Positions 8,491 to 18,364 are shown, counted from the stretch's first letter. The stretch: DNA of 34,489 bases from Leptolyngbyaceae cyanobacterium CSU_1_4 (GCA_012034615.1 JAAUPA010000020.1:1-34489), one strand, 5' to 3'. Notes: generated from the sequence alone by a model not told the origin. Numbers and translations: made by a program.

Positions 8491-8921
8491 ACGTAAAGCC
8501 TAGGGCGAAAACCATATCGCCGATAGTAGCAGTAATCTTGCAAAATGCGATCGTGATCGAAGCAAAGATTCGTGGGCAGTTGCCAGAGGTCAAAAATTCC
8601 TAGATTCTGGGCATCGTCTCCGGCTTTTGGGTCTCCTTGAGCGATCGCAATTAACACAATACTGAGGGTATGCTGTCGGGGATCACGGGCAGGATCAGAA
8701 TAAACCTGAAACTGCTCCACCAATTGCACCCCTAACCCCACTTCCTCCTCGGCTTCGCGTTTTGCTGCGGCTTCCACCGATTCGCCATAGTCTACAAAGC
8801 CTCCAGGTAATGCCCAGCCGTGGGGTAGATTGAGGCGATCGATCAGCACAATGGGGCGATGGGGGCGATCGCTCAGTTCAATAATAATATCAACGGTTGG
8901 AGCAGGGTTTTTGTAGGTCAT
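8487..8921 (-). CDS. NUDIX hydrolase
   Basis: A 144-aa NUDIX enzyme with an exact signature: the stretch from GGFVDYGE through [10 protein letters not shown] matches GX5EX7REUXEEXGU. Such enzymes cleave nucleoside diphosphates linked to another moiety. [13 protein letters not shown] and the C-terminal [20 protein letters not shown] resemble ADP-ribose/sugar-type NUDIX proteins, but substrate cannot be assigned. It overlaps ridA by four bases and is likely the first gene of that pair, suggesting a metabolite clean-up operon. Confidence 0.92.
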   Translation of the reverse strand: MTYKNPAPTVDIIIELSDRPHRPIVLIDRLNLPHGWALPGGFVDYGESVEAAAKREAEEEVGLGVQLVEQFQVYSDPARDPRQHTLSIVLIAIAQGDPKAGDDAQNLGIFDLWQLPTNLCFDHDRILQDYCYYRRYGFRPRLYV

Positions 8922-9291
8922 GAAGGAGGCCTGAATCGTGAAAGTTGCACTAGAGAAACGTACGCGCTCAGCAAAAACCGTCTGCCTGAGAAACAGGGAA
9001 CGATCGCCCTCTCATTCAACACCATCCTGCCCAAGATTTAGGCGAATCCAGAACCTAAACTTCAGACCAGAAGATAGAGAACAAAAAGCGCTAAAAATGG
9101 TTAACTCATGAAAGTTTAGTCTTGCCTAACAGGATTCAAGCAGATGCATCAGAGCCAACCCGCCATTAGACTCACGCTGGCGATCGCCCTCGGCAACCAC
9201 GTTGCCGTTCCAGTTGAAACATTCAGATCATGATACAGTCGAATGTTGGACAAATGATTCTTGCCTCCCTCCTTTCTAATCTCTAACCCGT
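8922..9291. other. Divergent spacer NUDIX / malQ
   Basis: This 370-base spacer lies between the divergent NUDIX and malQ genes. I see no coding sequence, tRNA or convincing hairpin. It presumably holds both promoters. A pyrimidine-rich stretch (9260-9285, ttgcctccctcctttct) directly precedes malQ, and there is no clear Shine-Dalgarno sequence before its ATG. Confidence 0.55.
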
Positions 9292-10788
9292 ATGCCTTTT
9301 CCCAGAACCAGCGGTATTTTGCTCCATCCCACTTCGTTGCCCAGTCAATTTGGTATTGGTGACTTAGGCAATCAGGCTTACCGATTCGTTGATTTTCTAG
9401 TTGAGAGTAACCAACAGATTTGGCAAATTCTACCCCTAGGACCCACGGGCTACGGCGATTCTCCGTACCAATGCTTTTCAGCAATGGCGGGCAATCCGTT
9501 ACTGATTAGTTTAGAAGAGCTGCAAGCACAGGGGTTACTGAGTAGAGACGATTTATCTAACCCGCCTGATTTTCCCCTATCTATCGATTTTGGGTGGGTG
9601 ATTCATATCAAAATGCCGCTCTTACAAAAAGCTTGCGATCGCTTTCGGATGCAGCCTGATCCCCAGAAATATCAGGCATTTGAGGCATTTTGTCAGTCTG
9701 CCGATTGGCTCGAAGATTTTGCTTTGTTCATGGCGCTGAAAGAAATTCATCGGGGAGCCAGTTGGCAAACGTGGGAACCCGAAATTGCCCAGCGTAAACC
9801 TGAGGCGATCGCCCACAAGCAACAAGAGCTAGCCGCCGAAATTTTCTACCACAAATTTCTTCAGTTCGAGTTTGCTCAACAATGGTCAAGCCTCAAGCAA
9901 TACGCCAACGAAAAAGGCATCCAAATCCTAGGCGATTTACCCATTTACGTTGCCCATGACAGCGCCGAAGTTTGGGCACACCCTGAATACTTCCACCTTG
10001 ACCCCGAAACCGGGGAACCGGCTCTCATGGCAGGTGTTCCCCCCGATTACTTCAGCGAAACCGGGCAACTCTGGGGCAACCCCATCTATAACTGGGATCG
10101 CCTTCAGCAAGAAAATTTTAGCTGGTGGATGCAGAGGTTTCAGGTCATGCTCAACTCTGTTGATCTAATTCGCATTGACCACTTTCGGGGATTCCAAGCT
10201 TACTGGGCAGTGCCTCAAGGCGAAACAACAGCCATTAAGGGCGAATGGGTAGAAGCCCCCGGCACAGAACTCTTTCTCCAACTCCAGAAAGAATTGGGCA
10301 GCCTGCCCATCATTGCCGAAGACTTAGGATTCATCACACCAGAAGTAGAGGCACTTCGAGATCAGTTTGACTTTCCGGGCATGAAAATCCTTCAGTTTGC
10401 CTTCGATGGCGGTGCCGATAACCCCTATTTGCCCTTTTGCTATACTCCCAACACGGTGGTTTACACAGGCACCCACGACAACAACACGACCGTGGGCTGG
10501 TTTGAAGCGCGATCGCCCGAAGAACAGCAGAGCGTCACTCAATACTTCAGCGCTCCAACGTCCGCCGAGATTCACTGGGATCTCATTCGTCTTGCCCTCA
10601 GCTCTGTGTCGAACCAAGCCATCACGCCCCTGCAAGATATTCTGGGACTAGGAACTGCCTCGCGGATGAATTCACCCGGACAGGCAGAACACAACTGGGG
10701 GTGGCGTTACGAGGCAGGTGCTTTGACTGCTGAAATGAGCGATCGCCTCCGCACCCTCACCCAAATCTACGGACGCAATCCTAAATAG
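9292..10788 (+). CDS. malQ: 4-alpha-glucanotransferase (GH77, amylomaltase)
   Basis: The enzyme transfers alpha-1,4-glucan segments between maltooligosaccharides and serves glycogen/maltodextrin turnover in the cytosol. The 498-aa product has the GH77 N-terminus (RTSGILLHPTSLPSQFGIGD), the substrate region LPLGPTGYGDSPYQ, the nucleophile segment DLIRIDHFRGFQAYW, the acid/base segment IIAEDLGFITPEV and the third acidic motif YTGTHDNNTTVGW. Length is normal for bacterial and plant-type (DPE1) amylomaltase, and no residue appears missing. It is a single-gene unit ending at a strong hairpin shared with the convergent RodZ-like gene. Confidence 0.96.
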   Translation: MPFPRTSGILLHPTSLPSQFGIGDLGNQAYRFVDFLVESNQQIWQILPLGPTGYGDSPYQCFSAMAGNPLLISLEELQAQGLLSRDDLSNPPDFPLSIDFGWVIHIKMPLLQKACDRFRMQPDPQKYQAFEAFCQSADWLEDFALFMALKEIHRGASWQTWEPEIAQRKPEAIAHKQQELAAEIFYHKFLQFEFAQQWSSLKQYANEKGIQILGDLPIYVAHDSAEVWAHPEYFHLDPETGEPALMAGVPPDYFSETGQLWGNPIYNWDRLQQENFSWWMQRFQVMLNSVDLIRIDHFRGFQAYWAVPQGETTAIKGEWVEAPGTELFLQLQKELGSLPIIAEDLGFITPEVEALRDQFDFPGMKILQFAFDGGADNPYLPFCYTPNTVVYTGTHDNNTTVGWFEARSPEEQQSVTQYFSAPTSAEIHWDLIRLALSSVSNQAITPLQDILGLGTASRMNSPGQAEHNWGWRYEAGALTAEMSDRLRTLTQIYGRNPK

Positions 10789-10806
10789 GCTCAAGCAATA
10801 GGGTCT

Positions 10807-10851
10807 AAACCGCAAAGAGGTAGGGTATTCAGACCTACCTCTCTGCGGTTT
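10807..10851. terminator. Hairpin terminator between convergent genes
   Basis: Eighteen-base arms (aaaccgcaaagaggtagg and cctacctctctgcggttt) pair with one mismatch around a nine-base loop. The plus-strand stem ends in TTT then AATT, and the minus-strand one ends in TTT then AGACCC. It lies between the stops of malQ (10788) and the RodZ-like gene (10877), so it probably serves both. Confidence 0.75.
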
Positions 10852-10876
10852 AATTGAATTAAACCCGGACAAAATC

Positions 10877-11689
10877 CTATGGAATTGGGACGGTCGCCGA
10901 GTCTGGTAAACTTGCCGAGTCTTGGCTGACCGAAAAGACTTTCTCTTCAACTGCCCCCGGATCGCCCATTGGCTTTGCCTGCTTGCCGTTGTAACCCACC
11001 ATGACGCCGCCCGCATTGCCCGATCGCACCCGAATTAAGCTTTTTGCCGACCAAGAACGCTCCGTTCCTTCCGCCAAAACCCCCTCATAATCAGGCTGAC
11101 CGTCTACCTCAACCTGCAACCACGATTGAGCCGTCAATTTGACATTAATTCTGACAGGCTTATCAGCGGTGGGACGGCTGGCGATCGTTTGAGAATCAAC
11201 ACGCTTCTCAGCACTACTTGGACTGCTTTGCACATTAGAAGGGCTAGCTTCGAGACGAGTCACTCCGCCCGGAACAGGTGCAGAACGATTAACGACATAA
11301 GAGAGCAAGCTCACAGATGCCACAATTAGCCCCACATAAGCCACATATAAATGTAGGGGACGCAGTTGGGCAGCCGCCGAATCATTCCAAGACGACTCCA
11401 CCTGGCGGGCATTGCCCTCCACTGGAAACGCCTCTGCAAACTGCGTCCCATCTAGCCCTAATGCCTCTGCATAGCGCTTAATAAATCCTTGAATATAAAC
11501 AGGCTCAGGCAACTGCTGTAACTTGCCCGTCTCGATCGCCCGCAGCAGCCGAGGCTGAATTAGCGTTTTGGTAGAAACCTCTTCGAGAGACAACAAATTC
11601 TCCTCACGAATCTGCCGCAAATAACTGCCTATCTGCGTAAGTTGCTCTGCCTGCTCATTTCTCTGTAGGAGGGAAATCTCTGTAGTCAT
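10877..11689 (-). CDS. RodZ-like helix-turn-helix membrane protein
   Basis: The 270-aa product has the RodZ layout. A cytoplasmic Cro-type HTH at about 20-90 (IGSYLRQIREENLLSLEEVS, then TLIQPRLLRAIETGKLQQLP and VYIQGFIKRYAEALGLD) precedes one transmembrane helix at about 113-133 and a C-terminal DUF4115-type domain at about 180-260 (LTAQSWLQVEVDGQPDYEGV, GTERSWSAKSLIRVRSGNAG). In rod-shaped bacteria RodZ links MreB to the cell-wall elongation machinery; here this is inferred from architecture. Its start overlaps the stop of the upstream pseudouridine synthase as ATGA, indicating translational coupling. Confidence 0.85.
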   Translation of the reverse strand: MTTEISLLQRNEQAEQLTQIGSYLRQIREENLLSLEEVSTKTLIQPRLLRAIETGKLQQLPEPVYIQGFIKRYAEALGLDGTQFAEAFPVEGNARQVESSWNDSAAAQLRPLHLYVAYVGLIVASVSLLSYVVNRSAPVPGGVTRLEASPSNVQSSPSSAEKRVDSQTIASRPTADKPVRINVKLTAQSWLQVEVDGQPDYEGVLAEGTERSWSAKSLIRVRSGNAGGVMVGYNGKQAKPMGDPGAVEEKVFSVSQDSASLPDSATVPIP

Positions 11690-12501
11690 AGCTTGTGACC
11701 TTTACTTTCACTCACACCAATCTTCAAATCTGGTTCACTTATCCTTAAGTCTGGCAGTGCCTGTTCAATGGCTTCAGCCTGAACCTGCAAAAACTTAATT
11801 TCAGACTCCCTTAGATAACGATACTGCCCACTCTGCAATTTTCCTAGTCGAATTGAACCAATCGCAGTCCGGTGCAGTAGACGAACTGGATGCCCCAATT
11901 GTTCAGCCACCCGACGAACCTGGCGGTTTCGCCCCTCTCGAAGTACGATTTCTAACTCCGTTTGGTTTCGACCTGGATTCAGCACCCGAACTTCGGCAGG
12001 CAGCGTCATTTTCCCTGCTAACATTACGCCCTTGCGCCACTGCTCAAGGGTGCTGGCATTGGGCAACCCCTCGACCCAAACTTGATAGGTCTTGGGTACT
12101 GCGTGACGAGGATGAGTTAAACCAAACGTAACCGCTCCATTATTGGTCAAGATCAGCGCTCCTGTGGAGGCTACGTCCAGTCGCCCGACGGGGTGAACCC
12201 CCGCATCAACGCCGATGGATGGGGCAATGAGATCAATCACTGTAGAACGTCCCTCCGGATCATGGCAGGTAGAAACAGTGCCTACAGGCTTATGGAGCAG
12301 CAAATAAATGGGAGCGGGACGATGAGTCGGATGGATGCGCGTTCCATCTACCTCAATCCAATCTTGTTGCGGGTTTGCTTTCTGTCCAAGTTGAACCACT
12401 TCCCCGTTCAAGCAGACTCGTCCATCCAAGATCATTTGTTCGGCCTGACGACGTGAAGCAACTCCCCATTGGGAAAGAATCTTTTGTAGCCTTTCAGTCA
12501 T
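11686..12501 (-). CDS. RsuA/RluB-family pseudouridine synthase
   Basis: The 271-aa protein begins with an S4 RNA-binding domain (MTERLQKILSQWGVASRRQA, residues 1-60), followed by the catalytic domain with LLHKPVGTVSTCHDPEGR, the motif VHPVGRLDVASTGALIL containing the catalytic aspartate, and GRNRQVRRVAEQLGHPVRLLHR. This is the RsuA/RluB/E/F branch that modifies 16S or 23S rRNA. The S4 domain and length suit RluB or RsuA, but the exact uridine cannot be read from sequence, so no symbol is given. It lies directly upstream of, and overlaps, the RodZ-like gene. Confidence 0.93.
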   Translation of the reverse strand: MTERLQKILSQWGVASRRQAEQMILDGRVCLNGEVVQLGQKANPQQDWIEVDGTRIHPTHRPAPIYLLLHKPVGTVSTCHDPEGRSTVIDLIAPSIGVDAGVHPVGRLDVASTGALILTNNGAVTFGLTHPRHAVPKTYQVWVEGLPNASTLEQWRKGVMLAGKMTLPAEVRVLNPGRNQTELEIVLREGRNRQVRRVAEQLGHPVRLLHRTAIGSIRLGKLQSGQYRYLRESEIKFLQVQAEAIEQALPDLRISEPDLKIGVSESKGHKL

Positions 12502-12645
12502 AGGCTTTCAGTCATAGGTAAGGAGGGCGATGAACCCAGAGAGGGAGTTGGGGCAAAACCACCCTTCTGTGTTTAGATTCAGTAGGTGTGCATATGTACA
12601 AATATTACAGGATTGGAAGACTTTTGCGGGATCCAATCCGCTGAT

Positions 12646-14007
12646 TTAGGTGGGTAAAGTGTGTAGAGACTCTGAGCTGCCCATGGGAAGACGGACTTGT
12701 AGCCATGCGCCGCCTGTCTCGGGATGGTTGCTGGCAGTAATTGAACCTTGATGGATTTCGACAATTTGCCGAGCGATCGCCAATCCTAACCCACTGCCGC
12801 TGGGTAAGTCAGGCTGGTTGGCATAGCGATCGCCCTGTCTCCTCTCACGGGTTGTTTCTGATAACAGTGTGACCTGGCGCGATCGCGAAGGATCAGCCCG
12901 ATAAAAGCGCTCAAACACATGGGGCAACGCTGCCTCTGGAAAGCCAGAGCCCGAATCAATCACCTCAATGCAAACCTGAGCGGGTTGCGAAGGCTTGAGG
13001 GCTTCCTCAACCTGAACGGTGACACAAATAGGCTGGTGGTCATGGCTAAATTTAATGCCATTATCCAAAAGATTAACTAATAAGCGATGAATCCGCGCAG
13101 CATCCATCGGCATCCAAAGCTGGGCAGGTCCATGGTAGTCAATTTGTACTCCTTTGCGTCTTGCCAAGGGTTCTAGGCTGTGCCAAACCGAATGAATTAA
13201 ATCCACTAAGTTATTAGGCTGAAGTTGAATGCCTTGAAAAGAGTGCTGATCCACTTGGCTTAAGTCCAACAAATCTTGAACGAGCGTACTCAGGCGAATC
13301 GTTTCTTGAATGAGGCGATCGATCCAAGTCCGCAGAGCCGGATCAACCCGGGTTTGCAACGTTTCGGCAACTAAACGGATAGAAGTCAGCGGCGTTTTTA
13401 ATTCGTGAGCCAGGTCAGAAGCCCAGCGATCGCGCTGCTGCATCAAGGTCAACGATTCTTGACGATTTTCCAAAAAGATACCAACTTGACCTTCCATCAA
13501 CGGAAAAGCGTATCCCCGCAATGCGTAAGACTGCTGCTCTGAGAGCTGAGCCGGATCATGGCTGACGGAGTAAAACATCCAATCTTGTTGACACCGCCGA
13601 TCGACATTTCGAGCTTGGTCAATCAAATCGTCTAATTCGTAGGAGCGCACTAGCTCCAGCAACAAGCGGGGCTTTGCCGATCGGGTTTCCTCATCAATCC
13701 CCAACAGCGTTCTGGCTTGTAAATTGGACTCCATCAGCCGATTTTCATCATCCACTTTTAGGTAGCCAATTGGGGCACGCTGTAAAATTTGCTGATAGCC
13801 CTCTATCCTTTGCTCTAGGTGATATTGCACCTCTTGCAGTTGAGCGATCGCCATGCCCACTTGTGACAGGGAAGACAACGAATTATCGACCACATCTGAA
13901 CCCAGCTTTCTGGCAAAAGCCTTCAGCCTTAAATTAAAGCGCGATCGCTGCCACAGCAATAGACCTATGCCAACGGTTAACCCTAAGAGAAATCCTAAGA
14001 CTGCCAC
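12646..14007 (-). CDS. sphS: Phosphate-sensing histidine kinase SphS
   Basis: The 453-aa PhoR-type kinase has an N-terminal hydrophobic segment (residues 1-19), a PAS-like region (about 75-185, RAPIGYLKVDDENRLMESNL), the H-box WASDLAHELKTPLTSIRLVA with His201, and the ATPase with LLVNLLDNGIKFSHD (N box), VIDSGSGFP (G1) and SGLGLAIARQIVEIHQGS (G2). In cyanobacteria SphS senses low inorganic phosphate and phosphorylates SphR. It lies 73 bases after sphR on the same strand, so it is second in a two-gene operon. Assignment as SphS rather than another PhoR-like kinase rests on the short single N-terminal membrane segment and the adjacent SphR-like regulator. Confidence 0.85.
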   Translation of the reverse strand: MAVLGFLLGLTVGIGLLLWQRSRFNLRLKAFARKLGSDVVDNSLSSLSQVGMAIAQLQEVQYHLEQRIEGYQQILQRAPIGYLKVDDENRLMESNLQARTLLGIDEETRSAKPRLLLELVRSYELDDLIDQARNVDRRCQQDWMFYSVSHDPAQLSEQQSYALRGYAFPLMEGQVGIFLENRQESLTLMQQRDRWASDLAHELKTPLTSIRLVAETLQTRVDPALRTWIDRLIQETIRLSTLVQDLLDLSQVDQHSFQGIQLQPNNLVDLIHSVWHSLEPLARRKGVQIDYHGPAQLWMPMDAARIHRLLVNLLDNGIKFSHDHQPICVTVQVEEALKPSQPAQVCIEVIDSGSGFPEAALPHVFERFYRADPSRSRQVTLLSETTRERRQGDRYANQPDLPSGSGLGLAIARQIVEIHQGSITASNHPETGGAWLQVRLPMGSSESLHTLPT

Positions 14008-14080
14008 GATTTGATTCCATCTGAAGAAGTTCAGAGCACAGCAGATAGAATAACCCGAAATCTATCCCCTAAAGTTGCGC

Positions 14081-14842
14081 CTAACCAAACCGATAACCAA
14101 AACCTCGCACCGTTAAGAGATACATAGGATGACTGGGATCAACCTCTAGCTTTTCCCTCAGCCAGCGGATATGAACATCCACGGTTTTGCTATCGCCCAT
14201 AAAATCAGGACCCCAAATTCGCTCAATTAACTGATCTCGCGACCAAACTCGTCGGGGATAGCTCATAAACAGCTCGAGAATACGGAATTCTTTGGGAGAA
14301 AGGTTGATTTCGTCTCCTCGAACCGTCACTCGGCACTCTTGGGGATAGAGGGAAATATCATTAAATTTCAGCGTCGTCTCCTGAGCTTGGAGTTGAGCAT
14401 GACGGTGGCGACGCTGCAAAGCACGGCACCGAGCAATGAGCTCTCGCATTCCGAAGGGCTTGGTCAAATAATCATCTGCACCCACTTCTAAGCCCACCAC
14501 GCGATCGGTTTCGCTGCCTTTCGCGCTCAAAATCAAAACCGGGACGCTGTTCCCTTCGCGCCGAATCAAGCGGCACAAGTCTAACCCATTGACGTAGGGC
14601 AGCATTAAATCTAGGATGATCAGGTCGAAATTTATCAATTCAGGGCGGTTCGACTCTCCCGATCGACAAACTAGCTCTAGCCCTTTACGTCCGTCTTCGG
14701 CAGTCACTACTTCGTAGCCCTCTTCAGACAAAGCTAAAGCGATCGTCTCTCTAATCAGCTCTTCGTCTTCGACCAAAAGCACTCGACCGAGCCTTGTCTC
14801 TTGCTGAAACCTCGTTTCTTCGGGCGTTAGAGTAATGGGCAT
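14081..14842 (-). CDS. sphR: OmpR/PhoB-type phosphate response regulator SphR
   Basis: The 253-aa regulator has a receiver domain (RVLLVEDEELIRETIALALS; phosphoacceptor Asp78 in LIILDLMLPY; conserved Lys in DDYLTKPFGMREL) and a C-terminal winged-helix DNA-binding domain (INLSPKEFRILELFMSYPRR, then SKTVDVHIRWLREKLE and TVRGFGYRFG). SphR activates the phosphate regulon. An upstream ATG at 14875 would add 11 residues (MCLTHSFTGSS); MPITLTPEET at 14842 looks like the more natural start. It heads the operon with sphS. I saw no clear Pho-box repeats in the short upstream region. Confidence 0.87.
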   Translation of the reverse strand: MPITLTPEETRFQQETRLGRVLLVEDEELIRETIALALSEEGYEVVTAEDGRKGLELVCRSGESNRPELINFDLIILDLMLPYVNGLDLCRLIRREGNSVPVLILSAKGSETDRVVGLEVGADDYLTKPFGMRELIARCRALQRRHRHAQLQAQETTLKFNDISLYPQECRVTVRGDEINLSPKEFRILELFMSYPRRVWSRDQLIERIWGPDFMGDSKTVDVHIRWLREKLEVDPSHPMYLLTVRGFGYRFG

Positions 14843-15028
14843 AGATGAGCCTGTAAAGCTGTGTGTCAAGCACATCCTATCAGATTAAAGCTCGATCGCT
14901 GAATAAAGAAATTGGGTCAGATGAAATAATTTCTGTGGTTTCTGATACACCCTTGGGCTTTCAGCTCAGATTCGCAGCCGATCACCACAGCCGATCTCTG
15001 CCTCCAACAGCCTATTCTCTGCAACAGC

Positions 15029-15358
15029 CTATTGCCCGCAACAGCGATCGATGCCCAAGCTATCCAACAACAAATCGCTCACCGCATTGGCAACAGCAAA
15101 CTCGCTGTAAAAGCTTCTAGAGAAATCAAACGCCTGCATTTCAGTAATAATTGCCATAACCAGCGAACTCACATCATTCTCACCTTCCATTCGCTGCCGG
15201 ACAAACACCTGAGCTGCCCGTTGCGCAATGCCCTCATTCACAGCTTCAGGTATAAACTCTTGGTCAAGCCATTGATGGAGCGATCGCTGTAACCACTCTC
15301 CCTCTTGCTGTGCATCTCGGGCAGGCGGCAATGTAATGGATGGAATCGGCTCAGCCAT
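15029..15358 (-). CDS. Hypothetical protein
   Basis: A 109-aa soluble product, not recognised by name. The first 20 residues are Pro-rich and probably flexible (MAEPIPSITLPPARDAQQEG); the rest looks all-helical (WLQRSLHQWLDQEFIPEAVN, IAQRAAQVFVRQRMEGENDV, SLVMAIITEMQAFDFSRSFY, then FAVANAVSDLLLDSLGID). There is no signal peptide. The gene is upstream of sphR on the same strand, with 186 bases between, and divergent from aat. Confidence 0.75.
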   Translation of the reverse strand: MAEPIPSITLPPARDAQQEGEWLQRSLHQWLDQEFIPEAVNEGIAQRAAQVFVRQRMEGENDVSSLVMAIITEMQAFDFSRSFYSEFAVANAVSDLLLDSLGIDRCCGQ

Positions 15359-15533
15359 TGCGTCCTCCCCTGGGTGTCTCTCTCATCTGCATAAAGGCTA
15401 TGCTATCTGATTAAGCAATTTAGCCGCTTTGTCGTTCAAGATAATATACGTTTCAATTCCCCCATCCATTCTCCGATTCCCTTTCCAAAGCCGGGTCTTT
15501 CTAGCCGGATATTCTATTAGCCACGACCCATCT

Positions 15534-16109
15534 ATGCAATTCGATATTTCTACCATCCTTCAGGGATACGCTCAAGGCTACTTTCTGATGGCAGACGGGG
15601 ACAATGAGGCGTTAGGCTGGTATTCTAGCCGCGAACGGGCTTTAATTCCTCTAGATCATCGGTTTCGATATCCGCGATCGCTCCAACGCATTCTGAACCA
15701 AAATCGTTTCACCGTCGCCATCGATCGAGACTTTCAAGCGGTGCTAGCAGGCTGCGCTGAGCGAGAAACAACCTGGATTTCGGCAGAATTGAAAGCAATC
15801 TATGGAGCGCTGCATCAAGCTGGCATCGCTCACAGTTTCGAGACTTGGCAAGGCGAAACCCTGGCAGGCGGCGTTCTGGGCATCGTCATTGGCGGAGCCT
15901 TTATCGGAGAGTCGATGTTCTACCGCATTCCCGAAGCCTCGAAAGTGGCAATGGTCAAGCTGGTTGAACACCTGCGATCGCGCCAGTTTCTGTTATTCGA
16001 TGCCCAAATTATGAACCCCCACCTAGAACGCTTTGGGGCGTACGTTTTGCCGAATCGAGACTACAGTCGGCTGCTGCAAAAAGCGATCGCCCGTCCCTGC
16101 ATTTTGTAG
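15534..16109 (+). CDS. aat: Leucyl/phenylalanyl-tRNA-protein transferase
   Basis: Aat transfers Leu or Phe from aminoacyl-tRNA to the N-termini of proteins with basic N-terminal residues, marking them for ClpS-ClpAP degradation (the bacterial N-end rule). The 191-aa product carries the family segments [85 protein letters not shown] and [18 protein letters not shown] chose the ATG at 15534 ([16 protein letters not shown]); an open frame extends to 15429 but that part has no family similarity and reads as leader sequence. Length suits the short cyanobacterial form. Confidence 0.92.
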   Translation: MQFDISTILQGYAQGYFLMADGDNEALGWYSSRERALIPLDHRFRYPRSLQRILNQNRFTVAIDRDFQAVLAGCAERETTWISAELKAIYGALHQAGIAHSFETWQGETLAGGVLGIVIGGAFIGESMFYRIPEASKVAMVKLVEHLRSRQFLLFDAQIMNPHLERFGAYVLPNRDYSRLLQKAIARPCIL

Positions 16110-16140
16110 CTAAAACCCAGCAACCCAAAACTAGAAAAGG

Positions 16141-17042
16141 CTAACGCAAAGAAAACCGTCGGACTGCAAACAAACTTCCCATTAAGCCAACAGAGCCGCC
16201 CAACGCCAACAGCAGTAGGGGCAAAGCAAGCGACTCTCGAGCCGTTAACTGCATTCCATCGGTTAAAAACTTAATAAACTCGGGTTGCTGCGCCAAAAGA
16301 CTAGCTAAAAAGCCCTGTACCCCTGCCATCAGCCCCCAAGCAAACAACGCGCCAACGCCACCTAAAATTAAACCTTGCAAACAAAGGGCAGGTAAATCCA
16401 GGTTTCGGTTGCACCCACCAACTGCATCACCTCAATCTCGCGACGACGAGCCATCACAATCAAGCGGATAGTGGTGTTGATTACCGCGATCGCCGTCAAA
16501 GTCAGCATCGTCGTGATCCCCAAACTCACCCAATTCAACCCTTGGTTTAATTGAGCCAATCGGTTCACCGCCTCATCCACATATTTCACCGCCTCCACTC
16601 CCTGCACCTGCTTCAGCTTCGCCGCCAAAATGGGCACCGCCTCTGAGCTTTTCGCCTTCACCGTCATTTGATCCACCAATGGATTGCCATTCAATTGCTC
16701 ACTAGCGCCCCGAATGTCCGACAAGCCCAAATCCTTGACCAGCTCCCCCCAAGCCTCTTCCTTAGGAATCGAGATCACCGAAGTCACTTCTGGGATCGAT
16801 CGCACGAGCAGCTTCAAGTCATCGGCTTGTACGCCTGTCTCCAAGTAAACAGACACTTCTAGCTGGCTACCAAATTGGTTAACCAAACCATCTAACTGCC
16901 AAGAAGCCTGCAAGCTCATGCCAAACAAAAATAATAGTACAGTTACCGTACTCACTGCCGCCCAATTCATCCAGCCACTTCGCTTTAGCCCGAGCAGGGT
17001 TTCTCGGAGTAAATAGTCTGATTTTGTAAAAATTTGCAGCAC
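16141..17042 (-). CDS. ftsX: Cell division permease FtsX, one frameshift
   Basis: FtsX is the membrane part of the FtsEX ABC complex, which activates septal peptidoglycan hydrolases. The N-terminal section has LRETLLGLKRSGWMNWAAVS, a first membrane helix, a periplasmic domain (about 50-165) with SVYLETGVQADDLKLLVRSI, and a second helix followed by MARRREIEVMQLVGATETWI. The frame then ends at LPFVCKV, while the next frame continues as LQGLILGGVGALFAWGLMAG and the last two helices. One missing base in the A3 run at 16379-16381 restores LPFVLQGLILGG and a 300-aa protein with four helices. FtsE is not adjacent, as the upstream sequence is a long spacer. Confidence 0.9.
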
Positions 17043-17503
17043 GTTATAAAACTCTCCAATTGCTCGTTGCTAGACTCTCTAGCCAGACTCTTAATGAGCC
17101 ATGATAATTCCCTCAGTAAGAATTCTAAACAGCTTAAAGAAAATTAGATAAAGACTACCAGATTTCTCGTAGGTTTTAAAAGCTAATGAAGAGCGCGATC
17201 GTAGATTTACGGAAGCTTTTAATAATAGCTTCCAGTCCCAAAGTTTTTATCTCTTTTCTAGGTTTTATCCTCAGTAAAATAATTGATTTTTACTACGAAA
17301 ATTGACTAATTTTGAGGCTATTAGTTATCTGAAATTTCTTAAACAATGCCATCTCAGAAGACGTTCCTTCACAATTTAAAAGCCAGAATTATCCCAGTCG
17401 AGGAAAAAACTACTTCCAATTTTCTCCTGATCTAAAAGAACCATCTACCCATGAGTGGGTTCTAACAAAGAATCTCTCACAAGACCCAATAACTCTAAAT
17501 TCT
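17043..17503. other. AT-rich spacer ftsX / PEP-CTERM gene
   Basis: This 461-base spacer separates divergent ftsX and the PEP-CTERM gene. I see no coding sequence. A weak hairpin (GGAAGCT...AGCTTCC, 17211-17233) and a second short one (ACCCA-TGAG-TGGGT, 17447-17460, about 44 bases before the PEP-CTERM start) are visible. It is AT-rich compared with neighbouring genes and may hold long untranslated leaders or regulatory sites. Confidence 0.5.
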
Positions 17504-18364
17504 ATGCAATTTCAAATTCTTAAAACTCTTCTCAGTGCTGTTGCGATCGCTGGCACACTTGCCATTACAGGACAGCAAGCCCAAGCCGGAACAATGCACA
17601 ATGGCTGGAACTACTCCATCGACTCTTTCAATGATGGAACAGAAGGCAACAAAATTGGCAAAAAGAGCAAATTTGAGTTTTATGGCATGGCATTCAAGCA
17701 AACTGCCGACAAAGTAATTTTTGCATTTAACTCCAACCTAGCCAAAACTGGCTACGCCTCTGCCCACGCAGCCGGTGGCAACATCGGCTACGGCGACCTG
17801 ATGCTGGACTTTACAGGCAAAGGAAATCTCAAAACAGCCAATGGCGGTTTGCAGGCTGTTCACTTTGCCCCTAACGATATGAACCGAACAGTCGGTTTAT
17901 ACGACGGCGTTACTGCAAAAAGCGTATCCACAGCCAACTCGGGCTACTACAGCACCGACTATCACACCTCCAGAGTTAACAATGTCCTTAAAGGAAAAGC
18001 CTCCTACGGAGATATGGCTTCAAACACAACCTACTTTAACGGCAAGGAAGCAGCGCTCAACGTAATTAATACGGGAACCTACAAGGGAAGCGTGACCGAG
18101 GTTTCTGACTTCACCAGCCTCGGGTTAGATTTTGGTCACTTCAAAGCAGCCGGAACTCATACGTTTGGCTTTAGCATCGACAAGTCTTTGCTGCCTAAGG
18201 GAAGCTTTGTGGCAAGTCTGTTTGCCGAGTGTGGCAACGATGGTGTGGTTTTGACGGGCAAAATTCCTGAACCTTCGACCCTGATAGGCTTAGCGACTGT
18301 GGGGCTAATGGTGGGTGGCAGCCAACTCCGCAAGCGCCGTCAGGCTGCCTCGGTAGCAGCTTAA
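17504..18364 (+). CDS. PEP-CTERM exosortase-dependent surface protein
   Basis: The 286-aa product has a signal peptide ending AQA at residue 29 (MQFQILKTLLSAVAIAGTLA, then ITGQQAQAG) and a C-terminal PEP-CTERM sorting tag: KIPEPSTLIGLATVGLMVGG, the hydrophobic stretch and a basic tail KRRQ. Between them lies a Gly/Asn/Ser-rich beta-type domain, with FAECGNDGVVL near its end, which resembles cyanobacterial exosortase-dependent (XDD-type) surface proteins; I am not certain of the subfamily. Such proteins are exported and processed by a cyanoexosortase, often for extracellular matrix. No exosortase is in this window. It ends 83 bases before a clear terminator and is probably monocistronic. Confidence 0.88.
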   Translation: MQFQILKTLLSAVAIAGTLAITGQQAQAGTMHNGWNYSIDSFNDGTEGNKIGKKSKFEFYGMAFKQTADKVIFAFNSNLAKTGYASAHAAGGNIGYGDLMLDFTGKGNLKTANGGLQAVHFAPNDMNRTVGLYDGVTAKSVSTANSGYYSTDYHTSRVNNVLKGKASYGDMASNTTYFNGKEAALNVINTGTYKGSVTEVSDFTSLGLDFGHFKAAGTHTFGFSIDKSLLPKGSFVASLFAECGNDGVVLTGKIPEPSTLIGLATVGLMVGGSQLRKRRQAASVAA